A stretch of 26,886 nt of DNA, taken from JBAYNW01 sp041678605. Lineage in GTDB: Bacteria > Cyanobacteriota > Vampirovibrionia > Gastranaerophilales > Gastranaerophilaceae. Position 1 is the stretch's first letter. Each line of letters starts with the position of its first letter. The position numbers and the translations under genes are program-made. Below, piece by piece: positions 1-6,406 of the stretch. The stretch is taken from NCBI GenBank assembly GCA_041678605.1, contig JBAYNW010000022.1, positions 1 through 26,886 on the forward strand. The letters are read 5' to 3'. Below the pieces are notes generated by a model. The model made no database searches, was not told the DNA's origin, and saw nothing but the letters and a program-made list of their open reading frames with translations.

Positions 1-38
1 CGAGACAGTGGTTATCGGCCCTGACAAAGGGAATCCAC

Positions 39-82
39 CGAAGCAATCTATCCTGTGGGCGTACATTGGCAAGATTGCTTCG
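39..82. repeat. 10-bp inverted repeat near window start
   Basis: CGAAGCAATC at 39-48 is exactly complementary to GATTGCTTCG at 73-82, with 24 bases between. The right arm is also the end of the dispersed repeat copy at 73-113. Positions 1-65 otherwise hold no gene I can support; any upstream gene has ended or lies outside the window. Confidence 0.6.
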
Positions 83-971
83 TCGAAACTTTGTTTCTCC
101 TCGCAACGACGAGAACGCTCTTTTGCATGGGACAAAACATTTACCCCCTCGCAATGACGGGAAATTCCGTTTTCCTTCTCCCGTTTCTCTTCTCACGTCT
201 CACCTCTCACGTCTCACTGTTTCTCCTCGCAACGACGCTGAAAAATTAACCTTTCGACCATTCAGCCGTTCGACCTTTCAACCCGCCTTCACTCTCGCCG
301 AAGTATTAATCACCCTCGGAATTATAGGCGTGGTTGCAGGGTTAATGATTCCCGGAGTAATTGCCGAATCCCAAAAGGCCGGATATGTTGCAGGTGCGAG
401 AAAAGCTTACTCTTTATGGAATCAGGCCCTGATTCAAATGGCCGCAGACTCAGGATGTATAGGCGATTTGAGTTGTTTCTTTGATTCGGCCGATTTAAAA
501 ACCATGGGCGATAAGATAGTTAAATATTTTAATGTGGCGAAGAATTGTGATACAACAGCAACAGGCTGTTTCTCAGATACAATGGCATCAAATTTTGATG
601 GTACTAATACTGCCGCCACGAATGATAGTACAGCTTATTACAGATTTATAACAGCAGATGGTATGGCAGTTCATCTCCGTACTCCTTCTTTAGGCTGTAG
701 TGCTTCGACCGGTTCTTTAACCAAAGTGTGCATAGCTTGGGTTATTATAGACATTAATGGACTCAAAAAACCAAATGCTGTTGGTCGTGATATATTTGTC
801 TTTTTGATTGATAATGATAATGGACCTGCCTTATACCCTCAAGGCGGAGCTAAATATTCCTATTGGAAAACAAACGGCCTTTGTAACGATGGATATAACG
901 GTGGAACGGACAAACAAGGCAGATATTGCATCGGCCGAATCATCGACGAAGGCTGGCAGATGAATTACTAG
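66..971 (+). CDS. Type IV prepilin-like / type II secretion pseudopilin
   Basis: The protein carries the class III prepilin signature FTLAEVLITLGIIGVVAGLM: the cleavage site falls before Phe75 (in this frame), Glu is at mature position 5, and a hydrophobic helix of about 20 residues follows. The roughly 227-residue mature part has the C-terminal D-x-NG-x(2)-PN-x-x-GxDxF pattern common to pseudopilin-like proteins of Gastranaerophilales. Known family role: after prepilin peptidase cleavage such proteins join pilus or secretion pseudopilus fibres. The start is unresolved. The open frame begins at TTG 66 and contains no ATG before FTLAEVL; the leader is made of translated repeats (SPRND, PPRND and octamer-coded FRPFSRSTFQP). 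A genuine leader probably starts at an internal TTG or GTG. It stands apart from the next, oppositely oriented cluster. Confidence 0.75.
   Translation: MARLLRRNFVSPRNDENALLHGTKHLPPRNDGKFRFPSPVSLLTSHLSRLTVSPRNDAEKLTFRPFSRSTFQPAFTLAEVLITLGIIGVVAGLMIPGVIAESQKAGYVAGARKAYSLWNQALIQMAADSGCIGDLSCFFDSADLKTMGDKIVKYFNVAKNCDTTATGCFSDTMASNFDGTNTAATNDSTAYYRFITADGMAVHLRTPSLGCSASTGSLTKVCIAWVIIDINGLKKPNAVGRDIFVFLIDNDNGPALYPQGGAKYSYWKTNGLCNDGYNGGTDKQGRYCIGRIIDEGWQMNY
73..113 (-). repeat. Dispersed palindromic repeat, copy A
   Basis: Read on the minus strand this is TCGTCGTTGCGAGGAG, a variable palindrome (GAAACAAAGTTTC), then CGACGAAGCAATC. The copy at 1107-1142 has the same flanks but a different inner palindrome (GCAAATTTGC), so the arms differ yet remain self-complementary. 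Fragments of the same family recur at about 147-162 and 219-237. Such 'VIARNDEAI/SPRND'-coding repeats are scattered in many bacterial genomes. This copy is translated as part of the prepilin reading frame. Confidence 0.7.
191..218. repeat. Heptamer tandem repeat TCTCACN x4
   Basis: Four in-phase 7-bp units: TCTCACG, TCTCACC, TCTCACG, TCTCACT. The complement is the GTGAGAN family also seen at 6219-6239 and 26002-26029. It lies inside the open prepilin reading frame. Confidence 0.8.
246..285. repeat. Octamer tandem repeat TCRACCNT x5
   Basis: Five in-phase 8-bp units: TTAACCTT, TCGACCAT, TCAGCCGT, TCGACCTT, TCAACCCG. The same family is at 6249-6280 and in the helicase gene at 8171-8251. It ends immediately before the codons for the conserved prepilin segment FTLAEVL. 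Confidence 0.8.
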
Positions 972-974
972 CGG

Positions 975-1002
975 GGGAAATGGGAAATGGGAAATGGGGA
1001 AT
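975..1002. repeat. Heptamer tandem repeat GGGAAAT x4
   Basis: Units GGGAAAT three times and GGGGAAT once, directly after the prepilin stop. Cyanobacterial genomes carry similar short tandemly repeated heptamers (STRR). A related run occurs inside the helicase gene at 6785-6816. Confidence 0.85.
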
Positions 1003-1011
1003 AGAACCGTT

Positions 1012-1035
1012 CAACTTATCGACTTATAAACTTAT
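1012..1035. repeat. Octamer tandem repeat YRACTTAT x3
   Basis: Units CAACTTAT, CGACTTAT, AAACTTAT. The same units (CGACTTAT, CAACTTNT) form half of the insertion in the helicase gene at 8171-8251. Confidence 0.85.
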
Positions 1036-1106
1036 TCTATGCTAAGTGATTAAGTTCAATAATGCTTCGCAAATTTTTAAAAAGGTAACGGGGAACGGAA
1101 TTTCTT

Positions 1107-1142
1107 GTCGTTGCGAGGAGCAAATTTGCGACGAAGCAATCC
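1107..1142 (+). repeat. Dispersed palindromic repeat, copy B
   Basis: GTCGTTGCGAGGAG, the palindrome GCAAATTTGC, then GACGAAGCAATCC. It is the opposite-orientation partner of the copy at 73-113, so the two copies bracket the prepilin gene as an inverted pair. Confidence 0.75.
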
Positions 1143-1165
1143 AAAAAATTACCTCATATTATTCT

Positions 1166-1231
1166 ATGCCGGTGCGTTTGTGCGATAGAAACTTGTAAAA
1201 AGGCCTTATTTAACGCATTAACGCACCCTAC
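1166..1231. repeat. ATGCCGGTGC...GCACCCTAC element, copy 1
   Basis: Begins ATGCCGGTGC (1166-1175) and ends GCACCCTAC (1223-1231), with AACGCATTAACGCACC near the right end. The same two ends bracket a shorter core at 2345-2376. The ends are mutually complementary over GGTGC/GCACC, so a hairpin is possible. Confidence 0.55.
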
Positions 1232-1282
1232 TTTTACGCTAGCGAGGAAAAGGGGAAAAGAAAAGTTTTAATTTTTTTGTTG

Positions 1283-1314
1283 CACTTAATCACTTAATCA
1301 CCCAGTCACTTAAT
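1283..1314. repeat. Octamer tandem repeat CACTTAAT x4
   Basis: Units CACTTAAT, CACTTAAT, CACCCAGT, CACTTAAT, followed by CACTTCTT. It lies 45 bases from the 3' end of the second exbD gene. Confidence 0.8.
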
Positions 1315-1358
1315 CACTTCTTCAAAAGCCCTTCAACTCCTCACCACTTCGTAAAAAG

Positions 1359-1751
1359 CTATCCGCCTTCTGTCATAGAAATGCTTGTGACACCGGAATT
1401 TCTCGCTGAATCCATCAGTTTTACAACAGCACCGTGGGTTGCATCAGGTGCCGCTTCTATCAACATTCCGTCAGGAAGGGTTTTGGCTTTGTCTTTTATC
1501 AAAGCTTCCAAGTCCTGTGCGGGAATTTCCTGCCCGTCAACGACATATTTGTCATCATTGGTCACAGCGACAGTAATTGTCTTACTCTCTTTTACCTGAG
1601 TTTGCTCAACCATATCCGGAACAGTCAAATTGAGTCCCTGCTGGTCAAGTAAGGGTGCTATTACCATCATGATGATTAAAAGCACCAGAAATATATCCGT
1701 TAAAGGAGTTATGTTTATTTCGTTAAAGCTATCACGATTTCTTGATGACAT
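1359..1751 (-). CDS. exbD: ExbD/TolR-family proton channel subunit (second copy)
   Basis: A 130-residue ExbD/TolR protein: a short cytoplasmic N-terminus, one transmembrane helix at about residues 17-34 and a periplasmic domain of roughly 95 residues. The conserved intramembrane Asp is Asp19 in NITPLTDIFLVLLIIMM. In the family, ExbB and ExbD form an inner-membrane proton channel that energises TonB (or TolQR energises TolA). The protein is shorter and diverged from the ExbD encoded just upstream, although the helix region is almost identical. It is the last gene of the minus-strand cluster, 69 bases after the first exbD, with a long hairpin in that gap. Whether the two ExbDs mix in one complex or serve different partners cannot be read from sequence. 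Confidence 0.93.
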   Translation of the reverse strand: MSSRNRDSFNEINITPLTDIFLVLLIIMMVIAPLLDQQGLNLTVPDMVEQTQVKESKTITVAVTNDDKYVVDGQEIPAQDLEALIKDKAKTLPDGMLIEAAPDATHGAVVKLMDSARNSGVTSISMTEGG

Positions 1752-1783
1752 TTTATTCTTCCTTCGTTTTTTAATTTTTCCCG

Positions 1784-1816
1784 TACGTCATGCTGAATTT
1801 AGTTCAGGATGACGTA
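1784..1816. repeat. Intercistronic hairpin, CGTCATGCTGAA repeat family
   Basis: TACGTCATGCTGAA (1784-1797), loop TTTA, then TTCAGGATGACGTA-type arm ending at 1816: a stem of about 14 bp with one G/G mismatch. CGTCATGCTGAA recurs at 26795. It sits between the two exbD genes and could stabilise or attenuate the mRNA there; it lacks a U-tract in either direction. Confidence 0.75.
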
Positions 1817-1820
1817 TAAT

Positions 1821-2330
1821 TTATTCCACCCAGTTGCTTGTTTTTTCTTCTTGTGCCGGTTGTTGTGCTTTTAGCTGCTTTTTTTCAGGACTTTGCGTTT
1901 CGAGTTTCTTTTGTTCTTTCCTGCTCAAAGGCTCTCCCGCCATAATCAGTTTTGTGAATTCAGCTTCTTTTGCAGAATCCATAATTTTCATTATTTCAGA
2001 ACTTTTCGCCTTTTCATCCGCTTTTACAACGACTTCTTTCTTTTCCAGAGTATCTTTTATCGCAATAAGTTCGCTTGTCAAATTTTCAGGTTTAATTTCC
2101 TTCCCGTTAATGTACATTAAACCTTCCTTTGTTACGGAAACAGTTGCATTTTTCTGCTCGACTGAAACTCCGCTGTTTATTTCCGGAATATTAATAGAAT
2201 TATCCATTGACTGAAACGTTGGTGCGACAACCATCATAATAATTAAAAGCACCAGAAATATATCCGTCAACGGTGTTATGTTGATTTCCGTAAATAATGC
2301 GTCTTTGCCTTTTGCAGTTTTTATACTCAT
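1821..2330 (-). CDS. exbD: ExbD/TolR-family proton channel subunit (first copy)
   Basis: A 169-residue ExbD/TolR protein. One transmembrane helix spans about residues 22-40, with the conserved Asp23 in NITPLTDIFLVLLIIMMV, followed by a periplasmic domain to about residue 135. It ends in a highly charged, Lys/Gln/Glu-rich tail of about 35 residues that the second copy lacks and that is not typical of the family. It is the partner of the ExbB-like protein encoded 60 bases upstream in the same direction. The upstream gap holds a GGTGCC/GGCACC inverted repeat. Assignment to the family is secure; ExbD versus TolR is a choice made from the TonB neighbour. Confidence 0.93.
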   Translation of the reverse strand: MSIKTAKGKDALFTEINITPLTDIFLVLLIIMMVVAPTFQSMDNSINIPEINSGVSVEQKNATVSVTKEGLMYINGKEIKPENLTSELIAIKDTLEKKEVVVKADEKAKSSEIMKIMDSAKEAEFTKLIMAGEPLSRKEQKKLETQSPEKKQLKAQQPAQEEKTSNWVE

Positions 2331-2344
2331 ATTTTTTTGCCTTT

Positions 2345-2376
2345 ATGCCGGTGCCATCTTACGAACGGCACCCTAC
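2345..2376. repeat. ATGCCGGTGC...GCACCCTAC element, copy 2
   Basis: The same ends as the element at 1166-1231 but with a core of only 13 bases. GGTGCC and GGCACC form a short stem. It lies in the exbB-exbD gap. Confidence 0.6.
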
Positions 2377-2390
2377 ATTGTTTTCGTTTA

Positions 2391-3041
2391 CTATTTTAAC
2401 GTTATATTTGCTGCTGATTGAACACTTACATCTTCGTCTGAATCAACAAAGCTCAAGAACAGCAATTTGATAAGCTGGAAATCGTCTTCATAGCGTTTTA
2501 CGATTGATTGGAAAGAGTTATAGAAAATAACCGCAATAATCGCAACCCCTAACCCGAATGCCGTAGCTATCAACGCTGAACCGATACCTGTTGCAACCGC
2601 TGCTGATTGGTTGCCCTGACTTGCCAAATCCTGAAAAGTGTACAAAATCCTGACGACCGTACCAAACAACCCTAAGAAAGGTGCTACACCGCCGATTGTA
2701 CCGAGAATTGTCAAATGGTGTTCCAGTTTTCTTGTAGCCAAACTCGCTGCGATATCAAAAGAACGGGAAAACCCTTTTCTTTGTTCGGAGAAAATTCTGA
2801 CAGCTTCTTCTGTAACTTCGCCGATAACCCCGCCGAGTTGTATTGCAAGGTTTTGGGCTCCGTCAAGATTGTTTCTTGCCAGCTCTTTTTGCATTTTCGG
2901 TATAAATAATACAACATCCCTTTTGTTTCTGTTGTAAAATGACCATCTGTTGATTGCGACAGCCACGACCAAGATTGAACAAACAAAAATCGGCAGTAAT
3001 ACCGGCCAGTCCATTTGAATTGAATGTAAAAGTAATTCCAT
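2391..3041 (-). CDS. exbB: ExbB/TolQ/MotA-family proton channel protein
   Basis: A 216-residue protein with three predicted membrane segments at about residues 14-32, 111-133 and 148-178. The last two contain the family pattern TILGTIGGVAPFLGLFGTV and a Gly/Ala-rich third helix (IGSALIATAFGLGVAI). Known role: the ExbB pentamer surrounds an ExbD dimer and uses the proton gradient to drive TonB or TolA. It is encoded 45 bases after tonB and 60 bases before the first exbD, the usual order for such a module. Length is close to the family norm, and nothing needed for function appears missing. Confidence 0.95.
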   Translation of the reverse strand: MELLLHSIQMDWPVLLPIFVCSILVVAVAINRWSFYNRNKRDVVLFIPKMQKELARNNLDGAQNLAIQLGGVIGEVTEEAVRIFSEQRKGFSRSFDIAASLATRKLEHHLTILGTIGGVAPFLGLFGTVVRILYTFQDLASQGNQSAAVATGIGSALIATAFGLGVAIIAVIFYNSFQSIVKRYEDDFQLIKLLFLSFVDSDEDVSVQSAANITLK

Positions 3042-3086
3042 AATTTTTATCCTCTTTTTTTTGTAATAATAACTCTTTTTTATAAA

Positions 3087-4226
3087 TTAGTTGTATCCGG
3101 ACGCTCCAAATACATTATAGTCGAATGTGAATTGAATATCTATACTGCTCCCTTTAAAGTCAGCAGGCAAAGGCCTGAACGGAGCCGTAAGCTCGACCGC
3201 GTTTAGTGCCGCTTTGTCGGAATTCGGAAGTCCTGACGACTTAAATACCCTCACCGATAGCAATCTGCCGTCTTTTGCGATTTTAAACAGAAGTACAACC
3301 CGTTTGCTTTCGTTTCCTTTTGGCGGATCCCAATTCATTTTAATCCGTCTTTGGAGTTCTCTCATATAAGGCCCAAAATCAGGTTCTCTGATTGAATCTA
3401 TGCCGGGAGCACCTCCGCCTCCGCCCGGATTTCCAGCATTACCATAGCCGGAACCGCCCCTTGACATCCTTGAGCCTGACGAACCGCCGCCTCCGGTTGG
3501 AGCAAGCGAAGGTACCGGTGCATAACGCCCGCTTCCTCTGCTTGAGCTTCCCCCTGAACTGGCTGTTCCATGCCCGCCGACAGGGCCGGTTGAATATGAT
3601 TTCCCGCTTGTTGCTCCCGTCGATTTAGGGACAGGAATTGCAAACGGTGATGTTGGTTTTGCTGAGGGTCTCGGCACTGAAGGAGGCTTTAATGAAGGTC
3701 TCGCTGAAGGCGGCTTAGGCCTTGCCTCAGGTGCTTTTTGCATGAGTGATTGAAATATATTTTGCTGTTTAGGCTGAACCTTTTTGTGAACTGCCTGTTT
3801 ATGAGCCTTAGGCCCCGGAGCAGCTTTTTGCTGCATTGATTTTTTGGCAGGTGACGGTGACGGCATCGAAACCGGTCGTTTCATGTCCCGTTTGCCGCCG
3901 GTGCGTGTATTTCTGTCTGAACGGAATTTGGTTTTCTTATTCAATGGCATTTGTTCCCTTGCATTATCAACCAGAACAAACTCAATATCGTTCATCTTTG
4001 GTTTTGGCCTTTCAAAAATCGAGAGCGTAATTCCCATTAAAGCAAGAATGAAAATTACCAGCCAAATAGCTCCGATAACAGTCGGGTGAAGGACAGTTGA
4101 GAGCAGAATAGATTTTTTTAAAGACATTTCTTTTTCGTCATGCCTTATCACGGCAGGAACCGTGTATTCGTCTTTCTGCTCTGCATCATCCTCTATTAAA
4201 CTGTTTTTGTTCCCCAAGATTGTCAT
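3087..4226 (-). CDS. TonB-family energy transducer
   Basis: I chose ATG at 4226 (379 residues) because AAGGA lies six bases upstream; the frame extends to a GTG at 4265 that has no Shine-Dalgarno. The protein has an unusually long cytoplasmic N-terminus of about 47 residues, one transmembrane helix (about 48-70), a 190-residue disordered linker rich in Pro, Lys, Ser and Gly, and a C-terminal TonB/TolA-like domain of about 100 residues. That domain shows the pattern RRIKMNW-PP, VLLFKIAKDGRL, SSG-P-D-AAL and APFRPLP. Known role: it spans the periplasm and passes energy from ExbBD to outer-membrane partners. No TonB-dependent receptor is in the window, so the client is unknown. A TolA-like role is the main alternative. 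Confidence 0.92.
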   Translation of the reverse strand: MTILGNKNSLIEDDAEQKDEYTVPAVIRHDEKEMSLKKSILLSTVLHPTVIGAIWLVIFILALMGITLSIFERPKPKMNDIEFVLVDNAREQMPLNKKTKFRSDRNTRTGGKRDMKRPVSMPSPSPAKKSMQQKAAPGPKAHKQAVHKKVQPKQQNIFQSLMQKAPEARPKPPSARPSLKPPSVPRPSAKPTSPFAIPVPKSTGATSGKSYSTGPVGGHGTASSGGSSSRGSGRYAPVPSLAPTGGGGSSGSRMSRGGSGYGNAGNPGGGGGAPGIDSIREPDFGPYMRELQRRIKMNWDPPKGNESKRVVLLFKIAKDGRLLSVRVFKSSGLPNSDKAALNAVELTAPFRPLPADFKGSSIDIQFTFDYNVFGASGYN

Positions 4227-4305
4227 TTTTATCCTTAAGTGAAATTTACTATTTCCTTTCTTCACATTTTATAGAAAATATGAAAAAAACTTATTAGCCG
4301 ATTTA

Positions 4306-5073
4306 CTAGTAATCGTAGTTATATCCTGACGGATTAACCGTAATTGGCTGGTCTATGCAAAGTTCGATTGTTGAATTCGAAGGGATTGTAACATCTTCAC
4401 CCTTGTCATACAGCGATTTTGCAAGCCCTGCACCTGCACCGACACCCGTCATAATTGCAGTTCCTTTTCCGATTGCTCCGCCTGCGATAGCTGAAGCTAC
4501 AAGCCCCGTAAGAGCACCTGCACCTGCACCAATTCCCATATCTTTGGCATAAGCTTTGGTTACATCTGCCTTAGTTCCGCCTTTAAGCAGTCCTGTACCG
4601 TCATCTGTTTTTATCATTGCAGAAATAGGTATTCTTGTGCCGTAAGGTGTTGTTATTTCAGTAAATCTAAGTCTTAATGACCCGTTCATGCTTCCGTGTT
4701 TTGCCTTTGTGACTTGAGTAGCTGTACCTGATACAGTACTTCCCGCAGGAGCTATCAAAGTGGAATTGTAATAAAAATCAGAACCTAAAGTTACCGAAAC
4801 GGGTTGGCCCATAACCAAGAATGAAGAACTTATCGGGGTTGAAACAACCGCAGGGAATTGCATTCCCGCAGGAACTGTTACAACACGGCCCTTTAATGTT
4901 TTTTGCGGCCCGTAGCTCATTCCGTTACTGGGATAATAATTGCTTTGGTACTGAGGCTGCGATTGAACATTATTTTGCTGGTATTGAAAGTTGCTTGCAG
5001 CAAAAGACGCATTTGCACCGACAATTGAAACTAACATCAATAAACTTAAGTTTTTTTTCACTTTTGTACTCAT
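4306..5073 (-). CDS. Exported glycine-zipper protein, VirB10/TrbI-like features
   Basis: ATG at 5073 is preferred over the upstream ATG at 5103 because AGGAGG lies nine bases before it (255 residues). A signal peptide is likely to be cut after ASFA (about residue 25). The middle has the pattern of a beta domain, VPAGMQFPAV...APAGSTVSGT, followed by LRLRFTEI-TPYGTRIPISA, which resembles the VirB10/TrbI C-terminal domain. This is followed by a glycine-zipper-like stretch (GIGAGAGALTGLVASAIAGGA) that could insert in a membrane. The function is not known. It lies between tonB and a second exported protein of similar layout, suggesting an envelope role linked to the energised complex. The VirB10 likeness is a judgement by eye. 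Confidence 0.85.
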   Translation of the reverse strand: MSTKVKKNLSLLMLVSIVGANASFAASNFQYQQNNVQSQPQYQSNYYPSNGMSYGPQKTLKGRVVTVPAGMQFPAVVSTPISSSFLVMGQPVSVTLGSDFYYNSTLIAPAGSTVSGTATQVTKAKHGSMNGSLRLRFTEITTPYGTRIPISAMIKTDDGTGLLKGGTKADVTKAYAKDMGIGAGAGALTGLVASAIAGGAIGKGTAIMTGVGAGAGLAKSLYDKGEDVTIPSNSTIELCIDQPITVNPSGYNYDY

Positions 5074-5136
5074 AATTTGTTTCCTCCTTTTACAAAAATC
5101 CATCCATTATCATTATTATTCTAAATAATTTGTTTG

Positions 5137-5712
5137 TCAATTTGTTACAGTATGTGTAATCAAAAGCGGGCTTACAAGAATTACCATCAAATCCGCACCG
5201 GACGCGATTACAGTATGTTCCCCCATTTTTCTTGTCGGACCGGGAACATAGCCGACCATGTTTCTAAATCCCTGCCTGTAAGATGCTTTTTTTTCATATT
5301 TTGCAGGTGCCGTAAGTTCTCCCCCTATAAGATTGCCGCTTGGCGTGTAAATATAGCCCCTCATGGGTATTTCAAAACCGTCTGACAACTTTAATTTCAC
5401 AATCTTTATAATCATGGAGGCGTTTGTCCCTATAACAGGCTCGTTTACTTTTTCAATATATCCGAAAAATTCTGTTTCTCTGGGAATAACGTTGATTTCG
5501 TACAAATATAAATCATTTGTTGATATGAATTTGACCTTTGAACCGACATCAAAGCATGCGGTTGAAATTTCTTGAGTACTTATGACAGGAATGAAACTTC
5601 CACGCGGGATTTCAACTCCGTCATAATCTCTTAAACCTGAATAGTTATCGGCAAAACACACGCCAATAAATATAAAAGTTGTTATGAACAATGTAAATAA
5701 TATTTTTTTCAT
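5137..5712 (-). CDS. Exported protein of unknown function, related in layout to its downstream neighbour
   Basis: A 191-residue protein with a signal peptide probably cleaved after VCFA (residue 21). Its mature part shares the plan of the protein encoded next: a 'PRGSFIPVISTQEIST' beta segment, then ETEFFGYIEKV and KLKLSDGFEIPMRGYIYTPSG. It lacks the long glycine zipper but ends in a hydrophobic segment (ASGADLMVILVSPLLI). I do not recognise a named family. The start codon follows a strong promoter by only seven bases and has no Shine-Dalgarno, suggesting a leaderless message. The gene is 44 bases after the small membrane protein gene and 63 before the next exported protein. Confidence 0.82.
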   Translation of the reverse strand: MKKILFTLFITTFIFIGVCFADNYSGLRDYDGVEIPRGSFIPVISTQEISTACFDVGSKVKFISTNDLYLYEINVIPRETEFFGYIEKVNEPVIGTNASMIIKIVKLKLSDGFEIPMRGYIYTPSGNLIGGELTAPAKYEKKASYRQGFRNMVGYVPGPTRKMGEHTVIASGADLMVILVSPLLITHTVTN

Positions 5713-5719
5713 AACAACT

Positions 5720-5747
5720 ATTATATATTAATTTTTTTTAATTTCAA
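5720..5747 (-). promoter_or_regulatory. Sigma-70-like promoter predicting a leaderless mRNA
   Basis: On the minus strand TTGAAA (5742-5747), a 16-base spacer, then TATAAT (5720-5725). Only seven bases (AGTTGTT) separate the -10 box from the ATG of the exported-protein gene, so transcription should start at or very near the start codon. Confidence 0.6.
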
Positions 5748-5756
5748 TTTATTTTT

Positions 5757-6194
5757 TTAGACAGCCGATTTCACCTCAGGCTCAAGAACATCCGCAGAGG
5801 CCTTCCCTTTTAGCCCTTTAACAAAATCAACCGCTTTTTTCCAGTATTCGGAAATATTTTTACGCTGCCAAATGCCAACGCCTACAAGCCCTGCGAGAAT
5901 AATAAGCTTTGATAAGGTACTCATGCCTCTTTTCTTCGGTTCGGCTTCTTCAGCATTTTCCCTGCTTTTGAACGAAGTTGTATCACCGATTGGGTTTGTT
6001 ATACTTACTTCTTTCTGATGCTCAATCAAATATTGCTTAAATTTGTCAATTTCCATTTTTACCGAACTGCCGTCGGGAGAAGTCAGTTGCACTTTCCCGT
6101 CTGAAGTCGGAGTGGCTACCCTATCTCCGATTTTCAATTGTTGTATCGCCTGCTGAGGAGCAGCTGCATTTGTTGCTACACTTAAATCTGGCAT
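5757..6194 (-). CDS. Small membrane-anchored protein of unknown function
   Basis: A 145-residue protein without a signal peptide. Residues 20-60 look like a small beta-rich domain (KIGDRVATPTSDGKVQLTSP...). A charged linker (about 75-90) leads to one transmembrane helix at about residues 95-110, followed by an amphipathic basic tail. The start is supported by AAGGAAAGGGG just upstream. The function is not recognised. It is the first gene of the minus-strand envelope cluster, but the good promoter inside the cluster at 5720-5747 suggests the genes after it can also be expressed separately. Confidence 0.8.
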   Translation of the reverse strand: MPDLSVATNAAAPQQAIQQLKIGDRVATPTSDGKVQLTSPDGSSVKMEIDKFKQYLIEHQKEVSITNPIGDTTSFKSRENAEEAEPKKRGMSTLSKLIILAGLVGVGIWQRKNISEYWKKAVDFVKGLKGKASADVLEPEVKSAV

Positions 6195-6218
6195 TTTTAC
6201 CCCTTTCCTTAGTTAAAA

Positions 6219-6239
6219 GTGAGAATTGAGAGGCGAGAA
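6219..6239. repeat. Heptamer tandem repeat GTGAGAA-type x3
   Basis: Units GTGAGAA, TTGAGAG, GCGAGAA, upstream of the small membrane protein gene. Same family as 191-218 (complement) and 26002-26029. Confidence 0.7.
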
Positions 6240-6248
6240 TAAAATCTA

Positions 6249-6280
6249 TTCAACCTTTCAACAGTTCAACCTTTCAACGA
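6249..6280. repeat. Octamer tandem repeat TTCAACNN x4
   Basis: Four in-phase units: TTCAACCT, TTCAACAG, TTCAACCT, TTCAACGA. It adjoins the heptamer run at 6219-6239. The intergenic space 6195-6406 otherwise shows no gene. Confidence 0.85.
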
Positions 6281-6406
6281 TATTGTTAACATAACTAACC
6301 TTATTTATATAAAGTAAAAATTCATCAAATAATTGCTCCGGCTTGGTACTCTTGGAGTTGTAATTTAGCAATTAATAAGGTTTAGCAGGCTTAATAATTT
6401 GTTACA

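Larger units (their letters stand above)
972..1358. other. Gene-free, repeat-rich interval
   Basis: No coding region is supported here. The interval lies between the convergent prepilin and exbD ends and consists largely of repeats, in order: GGGAAAT heptamers, YRACTTAT octamers, a dispersed palindromic repeat, a CGGTGC...GCACCCTAC element and CACTTAAT octamers. I see no clear terminator with a U-tract. Confidence 0.7.

Noticed and set aside
66..285. Separate small protein coded by the repeats
   Set aside because: The residues are translated repeat families with no sign of a domain; another frame (55-249) is open for the same reason.
4227..4265. GTG start at 4265 for the TonB protein
   Set aside because: No Shine-Dalgarno there, whereas ATG 4226 has AAGGA at correct spacing.
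5074..5103. ATG 5103 start for the glycine-zipper protein
   Set aside because: It would put ten charged residues before the signal peptide, and the AGGAGG lies just before ATG 5073.
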